From NCBI GenBank assembly GCA_017555455.1, contig JAFZGJ010000147.1:1-64000 (forward strand): a DNA stretch of 64,000 bases, read 5' to 3'. This document shows positions 1 through 7,275 of this stretch, in pieces. A program made the position numbers and the translations under genes. Source of the stretch: Lachnospiraceae bacterium (GTDB lineage: Bacteria; Bacillota; Clostridia; Lachnospirales; Lachnospiraceae). The notes below the pieces were generated by a model that saw only the letters and a program-made list of their open reading frames with translations, made no database searches and was not told where the DNA came from. Numbering within the stretch: position 1 is the stretch's first letter; every line of letters begins with the position of its first letter.

Positions 1-351
1 GGTTCTTCGGGAAATTATGCTCAGATAGGTTCTTCGGGAGATTCTGCTAAGATAGGTTCTTCGGGAGATTATGCTCAGATAGGTTCTTCGGGATATTCTG
101 CTAAGATAGGTTCTTCGGGAAATTATGCTCAGATAGGTTCTTCGGGAGATTATGCTAAGATAGGTTCTTCGGGATATTCTGCTAAGATAGGTTCTTCGGG
201 AGATTCTGCTAAGATAGGTTCTTCGGGAAATTATGCTCAGATAGGTTCTTCGGGAGATTATGCTAAGATAGGTTCTTCGGGATATTCTGCTAAGATAGGT
301 TCTTCGGGACATTATGCTCAGATAGGTTCTTCGGGATATTCTGCTAAGATA
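1..351 (+). repeat. Thirteen tandem 27-bp coding repeats
   Basis: Unit starts are 1, 28, 55, 82 and so on to 325. Every unit begins GGTTCTTCGGGA, which is invariant, and ends GCT(A/C)AGATA. Only the middle two codons (AAT/GAT/TAT/CAT then TAT/TCT) and the Gln/Lys codon vary. The near identity at the DNA level suggests expansion and contraction by recombination. The array may continue upstream of the window. Confidence 0.97.
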
Positions 352-561
352 GAAAGTACGGGCAAGGATTCGGTAATCTGTTGCGCAGGATGCGATTCAA
401 TAGTAAAAGCTAAAAAAGGTTCTTGGATAACTCTGTCTGAATGGAAGAATAACAGACCTATATGCGTTAAGACAGAGTATGTTGATGGAGAAAGGATAAA
501 AGAAGATACTTGGTATAAATTAAAGGATGGAGAGTTTCAGATATGTCAAGAGCAAAAGTAG
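1..561 (+). CDS. Repeat-containing phage protein, 5' end outside the window
   Basis: The frame is open from base 1 and stops with TAG at 559-561. It encodes thirteen 9-residue repeats of the form GSSG-x-(Y/S)-A-(Q/K)-I, then a non-repeat tail of about 70 residues (352-561) with two close cysteine pairs (ICCAGC) and a WITLSEW-type motif. From memory this resembles phage proteins with long solenoid-like repeats and a conserved 'SWI-LAEW ... DTWY-L-DG' end (a DUF7666-like family). The function is unknown. The regular spacing of the small and Ile residues suggests a beta-solenoid, which is inference. The N-terminus is missing. The next small gene begins at 543, overlapping the end of this one. 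Confidence 0.8.
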   Translation, partial: GSSGNYAQIGSSGDSAKIGSSGDYAQIGSSGYSAKIGSSGNYAQIGSSGDYAKIGSSGYSAKIGSSGDSAKIGSSGNYAQIGSSGDYAKIGSSGYSAKIGSSGHYAQIGSSGYSAKIESTGKDSVICCAGCDSIVKAKKGSWITLSEWKNNRPICVKTEYVDGERIKEDTWYKLKDGEFQICQEQK

Positions 562-644
562 ATGAAATTCCTATCAAAGAATTGGAAAAATTTAATTCAG
601 TAAAAGACTCTTATGAGTTATTAGGGATAAACAATGAGGTATGA
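543..644 (+). CDS. Small protein, 33 aa, unknown
   Basis: ATG at 543 lies inside the end of the upstream repeat protein and the frame stops with TGA at 642-644. The last four bases overlap the start of the next gene (ATGA), the usual sign of a translationally coupled real gene. The product begins MSRAKVDEIP and is short and charged, with no recognisable domain. It is the first of many microproteins in this rightward cluster. Confidence 0.5.
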   Translation: MSRAKVDEIPIKELEKFNSVKDSYELLGINNEV

Positions 645-1537
645 ATAATCTATTTTTAGAAGAAATGGAGCAAGAGGCTATCAAGCGAATACAGAAGTTC
701 GCAAGGATAGCCTCAGCAATGGAACTTCCGATAGCGGTAGGCTTTAGCGGTGGTAAGGACTCTGCTGTTGTGTATAGCCTATGCAAGAGAGCAGGTGTAG
801 AGTTTACCGCTTATTTCAACCATTCATTTGAATCCATAACTACATTGAAGTTTATCCGAGAACATTATCCGGAAGTAATTTGGAGAAGGGATGTCAAAGA
901 GGGTATCTTCCAACATATCAGAGAAGTGAAACAAGGACTATTGCCAACTGTGCAGATAGCATATTGTTGCGAGTTATACAAACACAATCCCAAGTATATT
1001 GATAAGTGTGCCATCTTAGGAATACGAAAAAGCGAGAGCCAAAAGAGAGCTTCAAGAGCAGTGTTTACCGCAAAGAACAAGACTACATTAAAGAAGATAA
1101 AAGCAACTGTCAATGAGTATTTCAAGGAACAATGCCAATCTATAGGGTCAGGGAATTTAATAACTCTATATCCTATTGTTGATTGGACTGATAATGATGT
1201 ATGGGAGTATATCCATAAACATAATTTGCCAATCAATCCTGAGTATCAATATAATAATAGGGTTGGTTGCATTATTTGCCTAAAAACAAACTTTACCCAT
1301 AATTACAGAGCATTGATGATGTATCCAAAACTGATAGATAGTGTTATTAATTCAAGGAGGGGAAATAATTGTAATTGGATTATTACAAGTGACAACAAGG
1401 ACTATATAGATGACAAGGTATATTATGTATGCAGATGGCTTAATCACTCATTTATGCCATTTACAAAGAAACAGGAGGAACTGTATAGACAGGTTAAAGA
1501 GAATTATGAATTAATGAAAAAGGGAGAAAAGTTATGA
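641..1537 (+). CDS. PAPS reductase-like PP-loop protein (adenine nucleotide alpha hydrolase fold)
   Basis: This 298-residue protein has the PP-loop SGGKDS at residues 36-41, the ATP pyrophosphatase/PAPS-reductase signature, and a second conserved stretch (YPIVDWTDNDVWEYI) in the C-terminal half. Several cysteines (AYCCE; RVGCIICL) could bind a metal or Fe-S cluster. Related phage proteins are annotated as phosphoadenosine phosphosulfate reductases, but many probably act in sulfur transfer or DNA/RNA modification instead (compare DndC). The true substrate cannot be read here. It overlaps both neighbours by 4 bp and sits just upstream of a DNA methyltransferase gene. A modification role is plausible but inferred. 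Confidence 0.85.
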   Translation: MNNLFLEEMEQEAIKRIQKFARIASAMELPIAVGFSGGKDSAVVYSLCKRAGVEFTAYFNHSFESITTLKFIREHYPEVIWRRDVKEGIFQHIREVKQGLLPTVQIAYCCELYKHNPKYIDKCAILGIRKSESQKRASRAVFTAKNKTTLKKIKATVNEYFKEQCQSIGSGNLITLYPIVDWTDNDVWEYIHKHNLPINPEYQYNNRVGCIICLKTNFTHNYRALMMYPKLIDSVINSRRGNNCNWIITSDNKDYIDDKVYYVCRWLNHSFMPFTKKQEELYRQVKENYELMKKGEKL

Positions 1538-1782
1538 GAGACCAATTTGCAGAAAGAGAAAGGGAAATGACTAACCTTAAATATGCCATTATCAATGACA
1601 TCAAGGAGTTAATGGGTGGCAGACCAAAGCAGTTTATGCCATTCTATTCAAAGTCCAAATGGAACAGAGCCGATATAAGTTATGGCGAAGTTATCGTTTG
1701 CAATGGAGAAGTTGAAAAGAATGTCATCTGGTTGCCAATTGAGGAGTTACTATTAGTGTTACACGATGTTCAAATTAGTTAG
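1534..1782 (+). CDS. Small protein, 82 aa, unknown
   Basis: The ATG overlaps the stop of the PAPS-reductase-like gene (ATGA). The product has a charged N-terminus followed by mixed alpha/beta sequence, with no family I recognise. Tight coupling suggests it is made with the PP-loop protein. The ~100 bases after it hold only very short frames before the methyltransferase gene. Confidence 0.6.
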   Translation: MRDQFAEREREMTNLKYAIINDIKELMGGRPKQFMPFYSKSKWNRADISYGEVIVCNGEVEKNVIWLPIEELLLVLHDVQIS

Positions 1783-1842
1783 TTATGAATATAGCAGAAA
1801 TTTAAAAAACATATTATGAAAAACATTTAAGGAGTATTTGAT

Positions 1843-1878
1843 ATGAAAAGAATTAAGAGACATAATAGGAGGAAGTGA
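1843..1878 (+). CDS. Possible 11-residue leader peptide before the methyltransferase
   Basis: ATG at 1843 is preceded by a good Shine-Dalgarno (TAAGGAG) and encodes MKRIKRHNRRK, then TGA. Its last codons contain the AGGAGGAAG that serves the methyltransferase start at 1880, so the stop of one frame and the start of the next are separated by one base (TGATATG). This could be a translated leader that opens the downstream site, or chance. Confidence 0.25.
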   Translation: MKRIKRHNRRK

Positions 1879-1879
1879 T

Positions 1880-2588
1880 ATGATAGATTTGATACATGGA
1901 GATTGCCTTGTAGAAATGGCGAAGATACCCGATAAGAGTGTAGATTTAATTGTTACAGACCCGCCATATCAGATTGATAATACGAAACCCGGTGGTAATA
2001 GTAAACTTGCTCGCAGTATTCAACACATGAATAATCAACTTCAAGAATCTAATCTGTGTAGTAGCTTTAATCTGCAAGTGTTAGATGAAATGGTCCGCGT
2101 TCAAAGAAATATCAACTGTTATATATGGTGTAATGCGAAACAAATACCAATGTATCTTTCATATTTTGTTGACCGCATGGGTTGTAATTTTGATATTTTG
2201 ATTTGGCAGAAAAGTAATGCGGTGCCGTTATTTTATAATAAATATTTAACTGATAAAGAGTATTGTTTATACTTCCGTAGGGGGGGGGTATTGCAGTCCT
2301 AATAGTTACGACTCAGCAAGAACTGTTTATACCCAGCCAATAAACATTAAGGATAAAAGATTGTACGGGCATCCGACAATAAAACCACTCAATATTATTC
2401 AGACTTTAGTCACCAATAGCAGTAGAGAAGGAGATACCGTTCTGGATATGTTCATGGGGAGTGGTACTACAATGGTTGCTTGCGTGAACACGAAACGCAA
2501 TGGTATAGGCATAGAGTTAGACGAAAACTACTTCAAGATAGCACAAGAGAGAGTTAAAGAAGCACAACAACAATTAACATTGTTCTAA
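1880..2588 (+). pseudogene. DNA methyltransferase (N4/N6 type), frameshifted at a G9 tract
   Basis: The first part (1880-2302, 140 aa) carries the catalytic motif TDPPY at residues 26-30. The second part (2361-2588, continuous in its frame back to 2280) carries HPTIKP and the SAM-binding DMFMGSGTT motif. The order, DPPY before FxGxG, is that of the beta-class (pfam01555-type) methylases. The frame is lost at nine consecutive G at 2280-2288. Removing one G joins the halves into a continuous ~235-residue enzyme reading YFRRGGYCSPNS across the junction, which fits the family well. It may therefore be a phase-variable gene caught 'off', a true mutant, or a sequencing error. A strong Shine-Dalgarno (AGGAGGAAG) precedes the ATG at 1880. 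Confidence 0.85.
2280..2288 (+). repeat. G9 homopolymer inside the methyltransferase gene
   Basis: This nine-base run of G in an otherwise AT-rich sequence coincides exactly with the frame change of the methyltransferase. Eight G would keep the gene open. Confidence 0.95.
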
Positions 2589-2589
2589 T

Positions 2590-2679
2590 ATGATACAAGA
2601 AGATAAAAAACTAACAATCATCATAGTAGGTGTATTTATTACTGTGGGGATTGTGATTTTGATTAATGCGATGATATAA
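2590..2679 (+). CDS. 29-residue single-span membrane microprotein
   Basis: ATG at 2590 follows the methyltransferase stop by one base and the frame ends at 2677-2679. The protein starts MIQEDKK and is then almost entirely hydrophobic (Ile/Val/Leu/Gly), forming one predicted membrane span. It has no recognisable family. The next gene also encodes a membrane protein. Confidence 0.5.
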   Translation: MIQEDKKLTIIIVGVFITVGIVILINAMI

Positions 2680-2697
2680 TATAAAAATTGGTAAATT

Positions 2698-2976
2698 ATG
2701 GAATTTGGATTAATAATATTAGGAGTTATATCTGTGATAGCCTTTATTTGGAATATTATAGTAGATGATAAGGATGGAAAAATATTTTCTTCACTTCTTT
2801 TAACAATATCGGCAACTTTGTTCGTTGTATTATTTATAGCATACGAAGATAGAAATACACCAACAGCAAAATCTGTATATGAGGGAAAAACCACTCTTGA
2901 AATTACATATAGAGATAGTATTCCTATTGATACTGTCGTAGTTTTTAAACCAGAATTTATAAAAAAAGTAATATAA
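2698..2976 (+). CDS. Small membrane protein, 92 aa
   Basis: Two hydrophobic segments (about residues 3-20 and 32-49) flank a short charged loop (VDDKDGK). They are followed by a ~40-residue soluble tail containing 'TLEITYRDSIPIDTVVVFKPEF'-like beta sequence. The topology suggests an inner-membrane hairpin with a soluble C-terminal domain. Similar small membrane proteins are common in Bacteroides phages. The function is unknown. Confidence 0.65.
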   Translation: MEFGLIILGVISVIAFIWNIIVDDKDGKIFSSLLLTISATLFVVLFIAYEDRNTPTAKSVYEGKTTLEITYRDSIPIDTVVVFKPEFIKKVI

Positions 2977-2978
2977 AT

Positions 2979-3173
2979 ATGAAATACAAAGTAGGAGATA
3001 AAGTGTGGTTTATGTTTGACGGCAACCCGATCAATGGCAAAATCGCCAGAATAAGTGAGTACACCATAAAGGTTAAAGTCATCTTCAAAGATGGTAAGGA
3101 ATATTTATTCGGCAGGGATATTAAAGGCTTTAGACCTTTCTCCACCAAAGAAGAACTATTAAAATCATTGTAA
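2979..3173 (+). CDS. Small SH3-like protein, 64 aa (paralogue of the next gene)
   Basis: The sequence has a short beta-barrel look: YKVGDKVWFM near the start and GKIARISEY in the middle, ending TKEELLKSL. The 'VGDKVWFM ... G-I--I' pattern is typical of small KOW/SH3-like folds. Its C-terminal nine residues are nearly identical to those of the following protein, so the pair probably arose by duplication. It starts 2 bases after the upstream stop. The function is unknown. Confidence 0.7.
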   Translation: MKYKVGDKVWFMFDGNPINGKIARISEYTIKVKVIFKDGKEYLFGRDIKGFRPFSTKEELLKSL

Positions 3174-3176
3174 TAT

Positions 3177-3482
3177 ATGGAATTTACATTTAAGTCAAAA
3201 TTTGACCTTGAAGAAGTAGTATGGTTTATGTATGAAAATAAACCAGTACAAGGGATTGTTAATGCAATTAACTACCAAAGAAGAGAAAGTGTAGATACTG
3301 CTCGTGAGCATAAAAACATCTTTCAGAAAATAAAATCTTTTATTGATAAAAAGAAGGTAGATGTTAGGCTTATATATGAATTGGATATGGTAAAAAATGA
3401 TGGAGAATTTATCTCTTGTACCCATTATAAGAAAGAATATAATATATTCAAAACTAAAGAAGAATTGTTAAAAAGTTTGTAG
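3177..3482 (+). CDS. SH3-like protein, 101 aa (paralogue of the previous gene)
   Basis: It shares VVWFMYENKPVQG with the VWFMFDGNPINGK of the 64-residue neighbour, and ends KTKEELLKSL as that one ends STKEELLKSL. The middle carries an extra Lys-rich insertion of about 35 residues. It starts 3 bases after the preceding stop. Its function is unknown; the shared core implies the same fold. Confidence 0.7.
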   Translation: MEFTFKSKFDLEEVVWFMYENKPVQGIVNAINYQRRESVDTAREHKNIFQKIKSFIDKKKVDVRLIYELDMVKNDGEFISCTHYKKEYNIFKTKEELLKSL

Positions 3483-3484
3483 AG

Positions 3485-3796
3485 ATGCCATACAAAAGCG
3501 AGAAAATACCTTTGGGTAAGTATGACCGAAGAGTTAAGTTGAACGATGTGCAACGAGAAGAAATCAATGAGTTGAGAAAGTTAGGACTATCATATCAAGT
3601 GATTGCCGACAGGTATGAGGTTAGCAAAAAACTTATTATTATGGTATGCAATCCAGATATTGCCGAGCGAAATCGCAAAGCGAGTATGGAACGGCATCGA
3701 GAAGGCAGATACACTCCAACAAAAGAGGAGTGGGCTGCTACGATGCGAGAACACAGACAATATAAAGAAAAATTACATAAGGAGGGTAAGATATGA
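3485..3796 (+). CDS. Helix-turn-helix protein, 103 aa
   Basis: Residues ~18-50 (LNDVQREEINELRKLGLSYQ, then VIADRYEVSKKLI) form a homeodomain-like/resolvase-type helix-turn-helix. The rest is basic and helical. It is probably a DNA-binding regulator. The last four bases overlap the next start (ATGA at 3793). It could act on this accessory cluster, but no target site is evident. Confidence 0.7.
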   Translation: MPYKSEKIPLGKYDRRVKLNDVQREEINELRKLGLSYQVIADRYEVSKKLIIMVCNPDIAERNRKASMERHREGRYTPTKEEWAATMREHRQYKEKLHKEGKI

Positions 3797-4071
3797 AAGG
3801 AATTTTTGGAAGTAAAAGATTAGAACAAGCAATGCACCGCAGTTTATCTGGGACAAGTTTATATCCAAGTAGTCATTTTGCTTTTCAGCAAGGTTGGAAA
3901 GCTGCTTGCAAGTTTTTGGAGAGAGTACACGAGGCAGAGGAGATTTGTTGCCACTGTGGTAAGTTGCTATACAATGGGGATGAATATTTTTACTATGACG
4001 AGATAGGTTGTTTTTGCGAGAAATGTATGAATAAAATACAAGAAGAAAGTAAAAAAATTAAGGAGGAATAA
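3793..4071 (+). CDS. Small zinc-ribbon-like protein, 92 aa
   Basis: A CCHCGK motif (residues ~51-56) and a later CEKC form a two-CxxC zinc ribbon in the C-terminal half. The N-terminal half is helical (HFAFQQGWKAACKFL). It is coupled to the HTH gene upstream by a 4-bp overlap. Zinc binding is likely; the function is unknown. Confidence 0.65.
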   Translation: MKGIFGSKRLEQAMHRSLSGTSLYPSSHFAFQQGWKAACKFLERVHEAEEICCHCGKLLYNGDEYFYYDEIGCFCEKCMNKIQEESKKIKEE

Positions 4072-4074
4072 AAT

Positions 4075-4335
4075 ATGGCAAGAGAAGTTAAGAATGAAAA
4101 AGGCTTCAAAGTTATTGAGGTTTCTTTGATAGAGTGTGTACAATGGGGCGGATTGGGTATCTGTGATAATTGTAATAATTCAGCGTTCAAAGGGTATTAT
4201 GTAGCGGTGTTAAACCAAGTGTTTTGCGAGGATTGCTACAAGAAGTGGTGCGAAAGGGCGATTTATTATCCTGAAGATAGCCGAATAGAGGAACACAACT
4301 TTGAGCGATATAAGAAAATTCTAAATATTGATTAG
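4075..4335 (+). CDS. Small zinc-ribbon-like protein, 86 aa
   Basis: A CDNC motif near residue 27 and a CEDC near residue 47 give a treble-clef or ribbon-like zinc site, followed by an acidic/aromatic helix (CYKKWCERA). It lies 3 bases after another two-CxxC protein. The two may be distant paralogues. The function is unknown. Confidence 0.65.
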   Translation: MAREVKNEKGFKVIEVSLIECVQWGGLGICDNCNNSAFKGYYVAVLNQVFCEDCYKKWCERAIYYPEDSRIEEHNFERYKKILNID

Positions 4336-4337
4336 TT

Positions 4338-4616
4338 ATGACAACAAAGAAACAACAATGTCCAGAGTTCCCATACTTTGGAGCAAATTATCCAGATGCT
4401 TGTTGTATAGATGGGTATCTATATGACTTAGATGATTGCGATGATAATGGCAATCTATATGATACAGGTGAGAGAATCCCTTGCCCTTTTTGCAACAAGG
4501 AGGAGTTCTTTAAGGAGTTTGATTGCGATAACGATGATAGTGTCGGGAAAATAGTATATGAATCAATAGTCAGTTGGGTAAAGAAACATTATCCAGACTA
4601 TGTAATTGAAGATTGA
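4338..4616 (+). CDS. Acidic Cys-containing protein, 92 aa
   Basis: The protein is rich in Asp and Tyr (DLDDCDDNGNLYD) and contains CPFC at about residue 49-52 and a CC pair near residue 22. This suggests metal binding, the third such small protein in a row. It starts 2 bases after the upstream stop. No family is recognised. Confidence 0.6.
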   Translation: MTTKKQQCPEFPYFGANYPDACCIDGYLYDLDDCDDNGNLYDTGERIPCPFCNKEEFFKEFDCDNDDSVGKIVYESIVSWVKKHYPDYVIED

Positions 4617-4617
4617 T

Positions 4618-4773
4618 ATGACAACACTAAAAAAGAAAAACTTGCTTGAGACTATAGGAAAGTTCCTTATAGTGCTTTTACTTATGTTTGGAATATATTG
4701 CATAGTGGTTAGGTTTATGTATCCAGAATTGACAGAAACACACTTGTTTTTTAAAATATTTGGATTAGATTAA
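4618..4773 (+). CDS. 51-residue single-span membrane protein
   Basis: ATG at 4618 is one base past the upstream stop and the frame ends TAA at 4771-4773. A basic N-terminus (TTLKKKN) precedes one hydrophobic stretch (about residues 14-33), consistent with a membrane anchor with its N-terminus inside. The gene is tightly packed between neighbours, which supports it being real. The function is unknown. Confidence 0.55.
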   Translation: MTTLKKKNLLETIGKFLIVLLLMFGIYCIVVRFMYPELTETHLFFKIFGLD

Positions 4774-4775
4774 CA

Positions 4776-5126
4776 ATGGATATCGTTATGAGCGAAAAGA
4801 TTTACACATTTCAGAGTATCGAGCCACAGAAGCCGATGTCGGAGGAAGAGTTTGATAAGTGGGCAGAAAAGGTTGCGGAGCGACAAAATGCCATTGCAGA
4901 TGCTATTGAGTCGGGGGACTTTAATAGAATACAAGCAGAATTTTGTGGTTTGAACGACCATATCACGCCATTGATACTTGTTATGGTGTTGTTCGGCATT
5001 CCCGACCAATTCCGAAAGACCACGAAAGAGGAGGTCAAGAAGAAATATGCGTACAAGGTCAATCCCAAATTATACGAGGAGTTGCGTGATGCAATGATTA
5101 AGGATGTTTTAGATAATTTGATTTAA
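4776..5126 (+). CDS. Helical acidic protein, 116 aa
   Basis: The frame could start at 4776 (MDIVMSEK) or at the in-frame ATG 4788 (MSEKIYTFQS), which looks more like a natural N-terminus. The rest is mostly helical and charged, with no motif I recognise. It follows the 51-residue membrane protein by 2 bases. Confidence 0.65.
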   Translation: MDIVMSEKIYTFQSIEPQKPMSEEEFDKWAEKVAERQNAIADAIESGDFNRIQAEFCGLNDHITPLILVMVLFGIPDQFRKTTKEEVKKKYAYKVNPKLYEELRDAMIKDVLDNLI

Positions 5127-5139
5127 AATGAAATAGATT

Positions 5140-5457
5140 ATGAAAATTCAATTAAACACAGAAGTTAAAGACACCGATATGGGTTGTTATATAGAACCAA
5201 CAACAGGAAATATGTACTCAAAAACACAATTTTCCGAAATCAAAGATACTCCATCAAAATCAATATCCAAAATTAAAGCTCAATTTGAAAAATTGTTCAT
5301 AGAAGCAAAATCCATTATTGGTTGCGATACTTTGGATATTCGTATTTCTCAAGTAAAAAAGACACATATAGAAACTTACAACGCAATTCATAATGGTGTA
5401 ATTAGTAGTTTTACAGCAAATGATTTTAATGTAGTAGTTAATATTAATATATCGTAG
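5140..5457 (+). CDS. Hypothetical protein, 105 aa
   Basis: An intact frame sits among tightly spaced rightward genes, with alternating polar and hydrophobic residues throughout. The end (NDFNVVVNINIS) looks like a closing beta strand. No domain is recognised. Confidence 0.6.
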   Translation: MKIQLNTEVKDTDMGCYIEPTTGNMYSKTQFSEIKDTPSKSISKIKAQFEKLFIEAKSIIGCDTLDIRISQVKKTHIETYNAIHNGVISSFTANDFNVVVNINIS

Positions 5458-5460
5458 ATT

Positions 5461-5658
5461 ATGAAACATACATACACAGAAGAACAAAAAGAAAAAATCG
5501 CACAAATGTTATTTGATTTTCTAAGAGAACACCGATGTTTTGGTGGAGAATGCTTTGCACAAGATGATGAGTGTCAAATTGATTCTATTGATTTTATGTG
5601 TGATTTGGCAGATATTAAAGATGTAACAGATAGAGATACAATGGAGGAAAAGAAATGA
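5461..5658 (+). CDS. Hypothetical protein, 65 aa
   Basis: A small acidic protein with three cysteines near the centre (CFGGECFAQDDEC), which may bind a metal. Its stop overlaps the next start by 4 bp (ATGA at 5655), indicating coupling. Confidence 0.6.
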   Translation: MKHTYTEEQKEKIAQMLFDFLREHRCFGGECFAQDDECQIDSIDFMCDLADIKDVTDRDTMEEKK

Positions 5659-5894
5659 CACCAAGAATAGCATATCAAAATGTATTGAATGAAATATCAG
5701 ATTTATTAGGTGCAAAAACCAAACTTCAATACACACTTGTTTTCAAAGGTTTTAGAAATAATGAATACCCAAGAGTATCTTTTGATGGAGGTTTGAAATG
5801 TGGCTTAACATATAAATATCATTGGATGACAATAGAAGAAGCAATAGAGCGAATGGAAGAATACGGATATATTGATATTAATGATTTTGAATAA
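5655..5894 (+). CDS. Hypothetical protein, 79 aa
   Basis: It starts in the ATGA overlap with the upstream gene. The product is compact alpha/beta with an aromatic core (FKGFRNNEYPRVSF) and a helical end (IEEAIERMEEYGYI). No family is recognised. Confidence 0.6.
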   Translation: MTPRIAYQNVLNEISDLLGAKTKLQYTLVFKGFRNNEYPRVSFDGGLKCGLTYKYHWMTIEEAIERMEEYGYIDINDFE

Positions 5895-5903
5895 TGAGTA
5901 GTT

Positions 5904-6260
5904 ATGACAACACAAACAAAGAAATATAGATATATAGTAGAAATAGAAATGCCAGATAGAGATTCTTTTATCTTAGGAACTTCATACTTGCAAGAGCTTA
6001 TTAATAGTGATTTGAATCAAGATGAAGAAAATAGATGGAAAATCTCTGTAACAGAAGATGTAAAAATATATAAAGGAGATACATTCTTATGTACTAAAAC
6101 AGTAGAGATGGAAGATGATGGTGAAAAAGTATATATAAAAGGAAAAATATATGTATCACAACAAGATTCTTGCATTACCAATGAAAGAGGAGAAACTAAT
6201 CATTATTGGGATAATATAAGTTGTTTTGATGAACATTTTGTAAGAATTTGTAAAATATGA
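5904..6260 (+). CDS. Hypothetical protein, 118 aa
   Basis: A predicted beta-rich soluble protein with strongly alternating hydrophobic residues (KKYRYIVEIEMPD; KVYIKGKIYVS). It may be a small barrel or sandwich. The end overlaps the next small gene, whose ATG is at 6257, by 4 bp. Confidence 0.6.
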   Translation: MTTQTKKYRYIVEIEMPDRDSFILGTSYLQELINSDLNQDEENRWKISVTEDVKIYKGDTFLCTKTVEMEDDGEKVYIKGKIYVSQQDSCITNERGETNHYWDNISCFDEHFVRICKI

Positions 6261-6424
6261 CATTAGGCGAATTTAAAGAAGGTTATAAAATGGCAGTAGA
6301 AGATGCAGTCATTTGGTTGGAAAATCATCTTGATGGATTTAAAACAGAAGATGGTAGACCAATGGTTTTTTATAACAAGAAAGATTTTATTGAAGCATTT
6401 AAAAAAGCAATGAACAATGAATAA
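6257..6424 (+). CDS. Small protein, 55 aa
   Basis: ATG at 6257 overlaps the upstream stop (ATGA) and TAA lies at 6422-6424. The sequence is helical and charged (MTLGEFKEGYKMAVEDAVIW). The last eight bases overlap the next gene (6417). The overlaps on both sides support it as a real gene. The function is unknown. Confidence 0.6.
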   Translation: MTLGEFKEGYKMAVEDAVIWLENHLDGFKTEDGRPMVFYNKKDFIEAFKKAMNNE

Positions 6425-6749
6425 AGAAGAAGTAATTGAATTTATTGTACAATTAGAAAAGAATAGATACAAAGAATATCCTTCACATAAAACCTCTGAT
6501 AAAACCTTTTATAAAGCATTTGGGAAAAGCAAGTATGAAGAAGATAGAAGTAACTATCAGATAGTTTATCATCTGTGGGATTTATCAAGATATGGAAGTA
6601 AATATCCTTTCTCATTTTCTACTGAAATAATGGTAAGTAGAACAGTAAATGAAAGAATAGACCTTCATTTACCTTGTATAGAAATTAAACAAGTAGAAAC
6701 ACTTGCTGATAGTTTCTTTAAATGGGTAGAAGAAAATATAAAACTATGA
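6417..6749 (+). CDS. Hypothetical protein, 110 aa
   Basis: It starts inside the end of the 55-residue gene and ends in an ATGA overlap with the next. The protein is mixed alpha/beta with many Tyr/Lys and no signal peptide or membrane span. No family is recognised. Confidence 0.6.
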   Translation: MNKEEVIEFIVQLEKNRYKEYPSHKTSDKTFYKAFGKSKYEEDRSNYQIVYHLWDLSRYGSKYPFSFSTEIMVSRTVNERIDLHLPCIEIKQVETLADSFFKWVEENIKL

Positions 6750-6940
6750 ATGAAATAAGATACCACGAATGTAACGGATTGCAGACAATCTGCCCGTATG
6801 GAAAGAAAGATGAGATAGGACATCCTATATATGTGTCGCATTTAGAATGTAGGAAATGCAAGCACTATCAAGGCAATGGCTCATACTTTCTAAAATCAGG
6901 AACAAGCATATACGCATCAATTAAATGTAACTACGAATAA
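6746..6940 (+). CDS. Small Cys-rich protein, 64 aa
   Basis: I chose ATG 6746 because it makes the usual 4-bp overlap with the upstream stop; an upstream in-frame ATG at 6722 would overlap 28 bp. Four cysteines in CN-x-C and CRKC form suggest one zinc site. The product begins MNEIRYHECNGLQ. The function is unknown. Confidence 0.6.
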   Translation: MNEIRYHECNGLQTICPYGKKDEIGHPIYVSHLECRKCKHYQGNGSYFLKSGTSIYASIKCNYE

Positions 6941-6948
6941 ATGAAGAT

Positions 6949-7275
6949 ATGAAAATACCAGTAAGAATTAAAGTAGGTGGTCAGACCATTGAAGTTAGAA
7001 AGGTAGAAAGACTTGATAGAAACTACTTAGGACAATGTAGATTAGCAGAGGGAGTAATAGAGGTTGCGGAGAAGTATGACAGGAATACACCAATTTCCGA
7101 AACTTGTCAAATAAACTCTTTCTTTCACGAAACTGTTCACGCAATATTAGGCACAATGGGCGAAGATGATTTAAACAATAATGAGAAATTTGTTTGTACA
7201 TTCTCATCATTTTTAACTGAAATATTTTTAAGTATAGAATATGATACCAGCAATAACAATCTTGGCGATAATTAA
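6949..7275 (+). CDS. Putative zinc metallopeptidase-like protein, 108 aa
   Basis: The core FFHETVHAILGTMGE contains HExxH (His60, Glu61, His64), followed by a helix with Asn-Glu-Lys-Phe that could supply the third ligand. The N-terminus is a beta sheet (MKIPVRIKVGGQTIEV). The layout resembles small ImmA/IrrE- or SprT-like phage metallopeptidases. The substrate is unknown. It overlaps the next microprotein gene, whose ATG is at 7241. Confidence 0.7.
   Translation: MKIPVRIKVGGQTIEVRKVERLDRNYLGQCRLAEGVIEVAEKYDRNTPISETCQINSFFHETVHAILGTMGEDDLNNNEKFVCTFSSFLTEIFLSIEYDTSNNNLGDN

Noticed and set aside
1..351. CRISPR array
   Set aside because: The units are contiguous 27-bp coding repeats with no spacers and keep one open frame.
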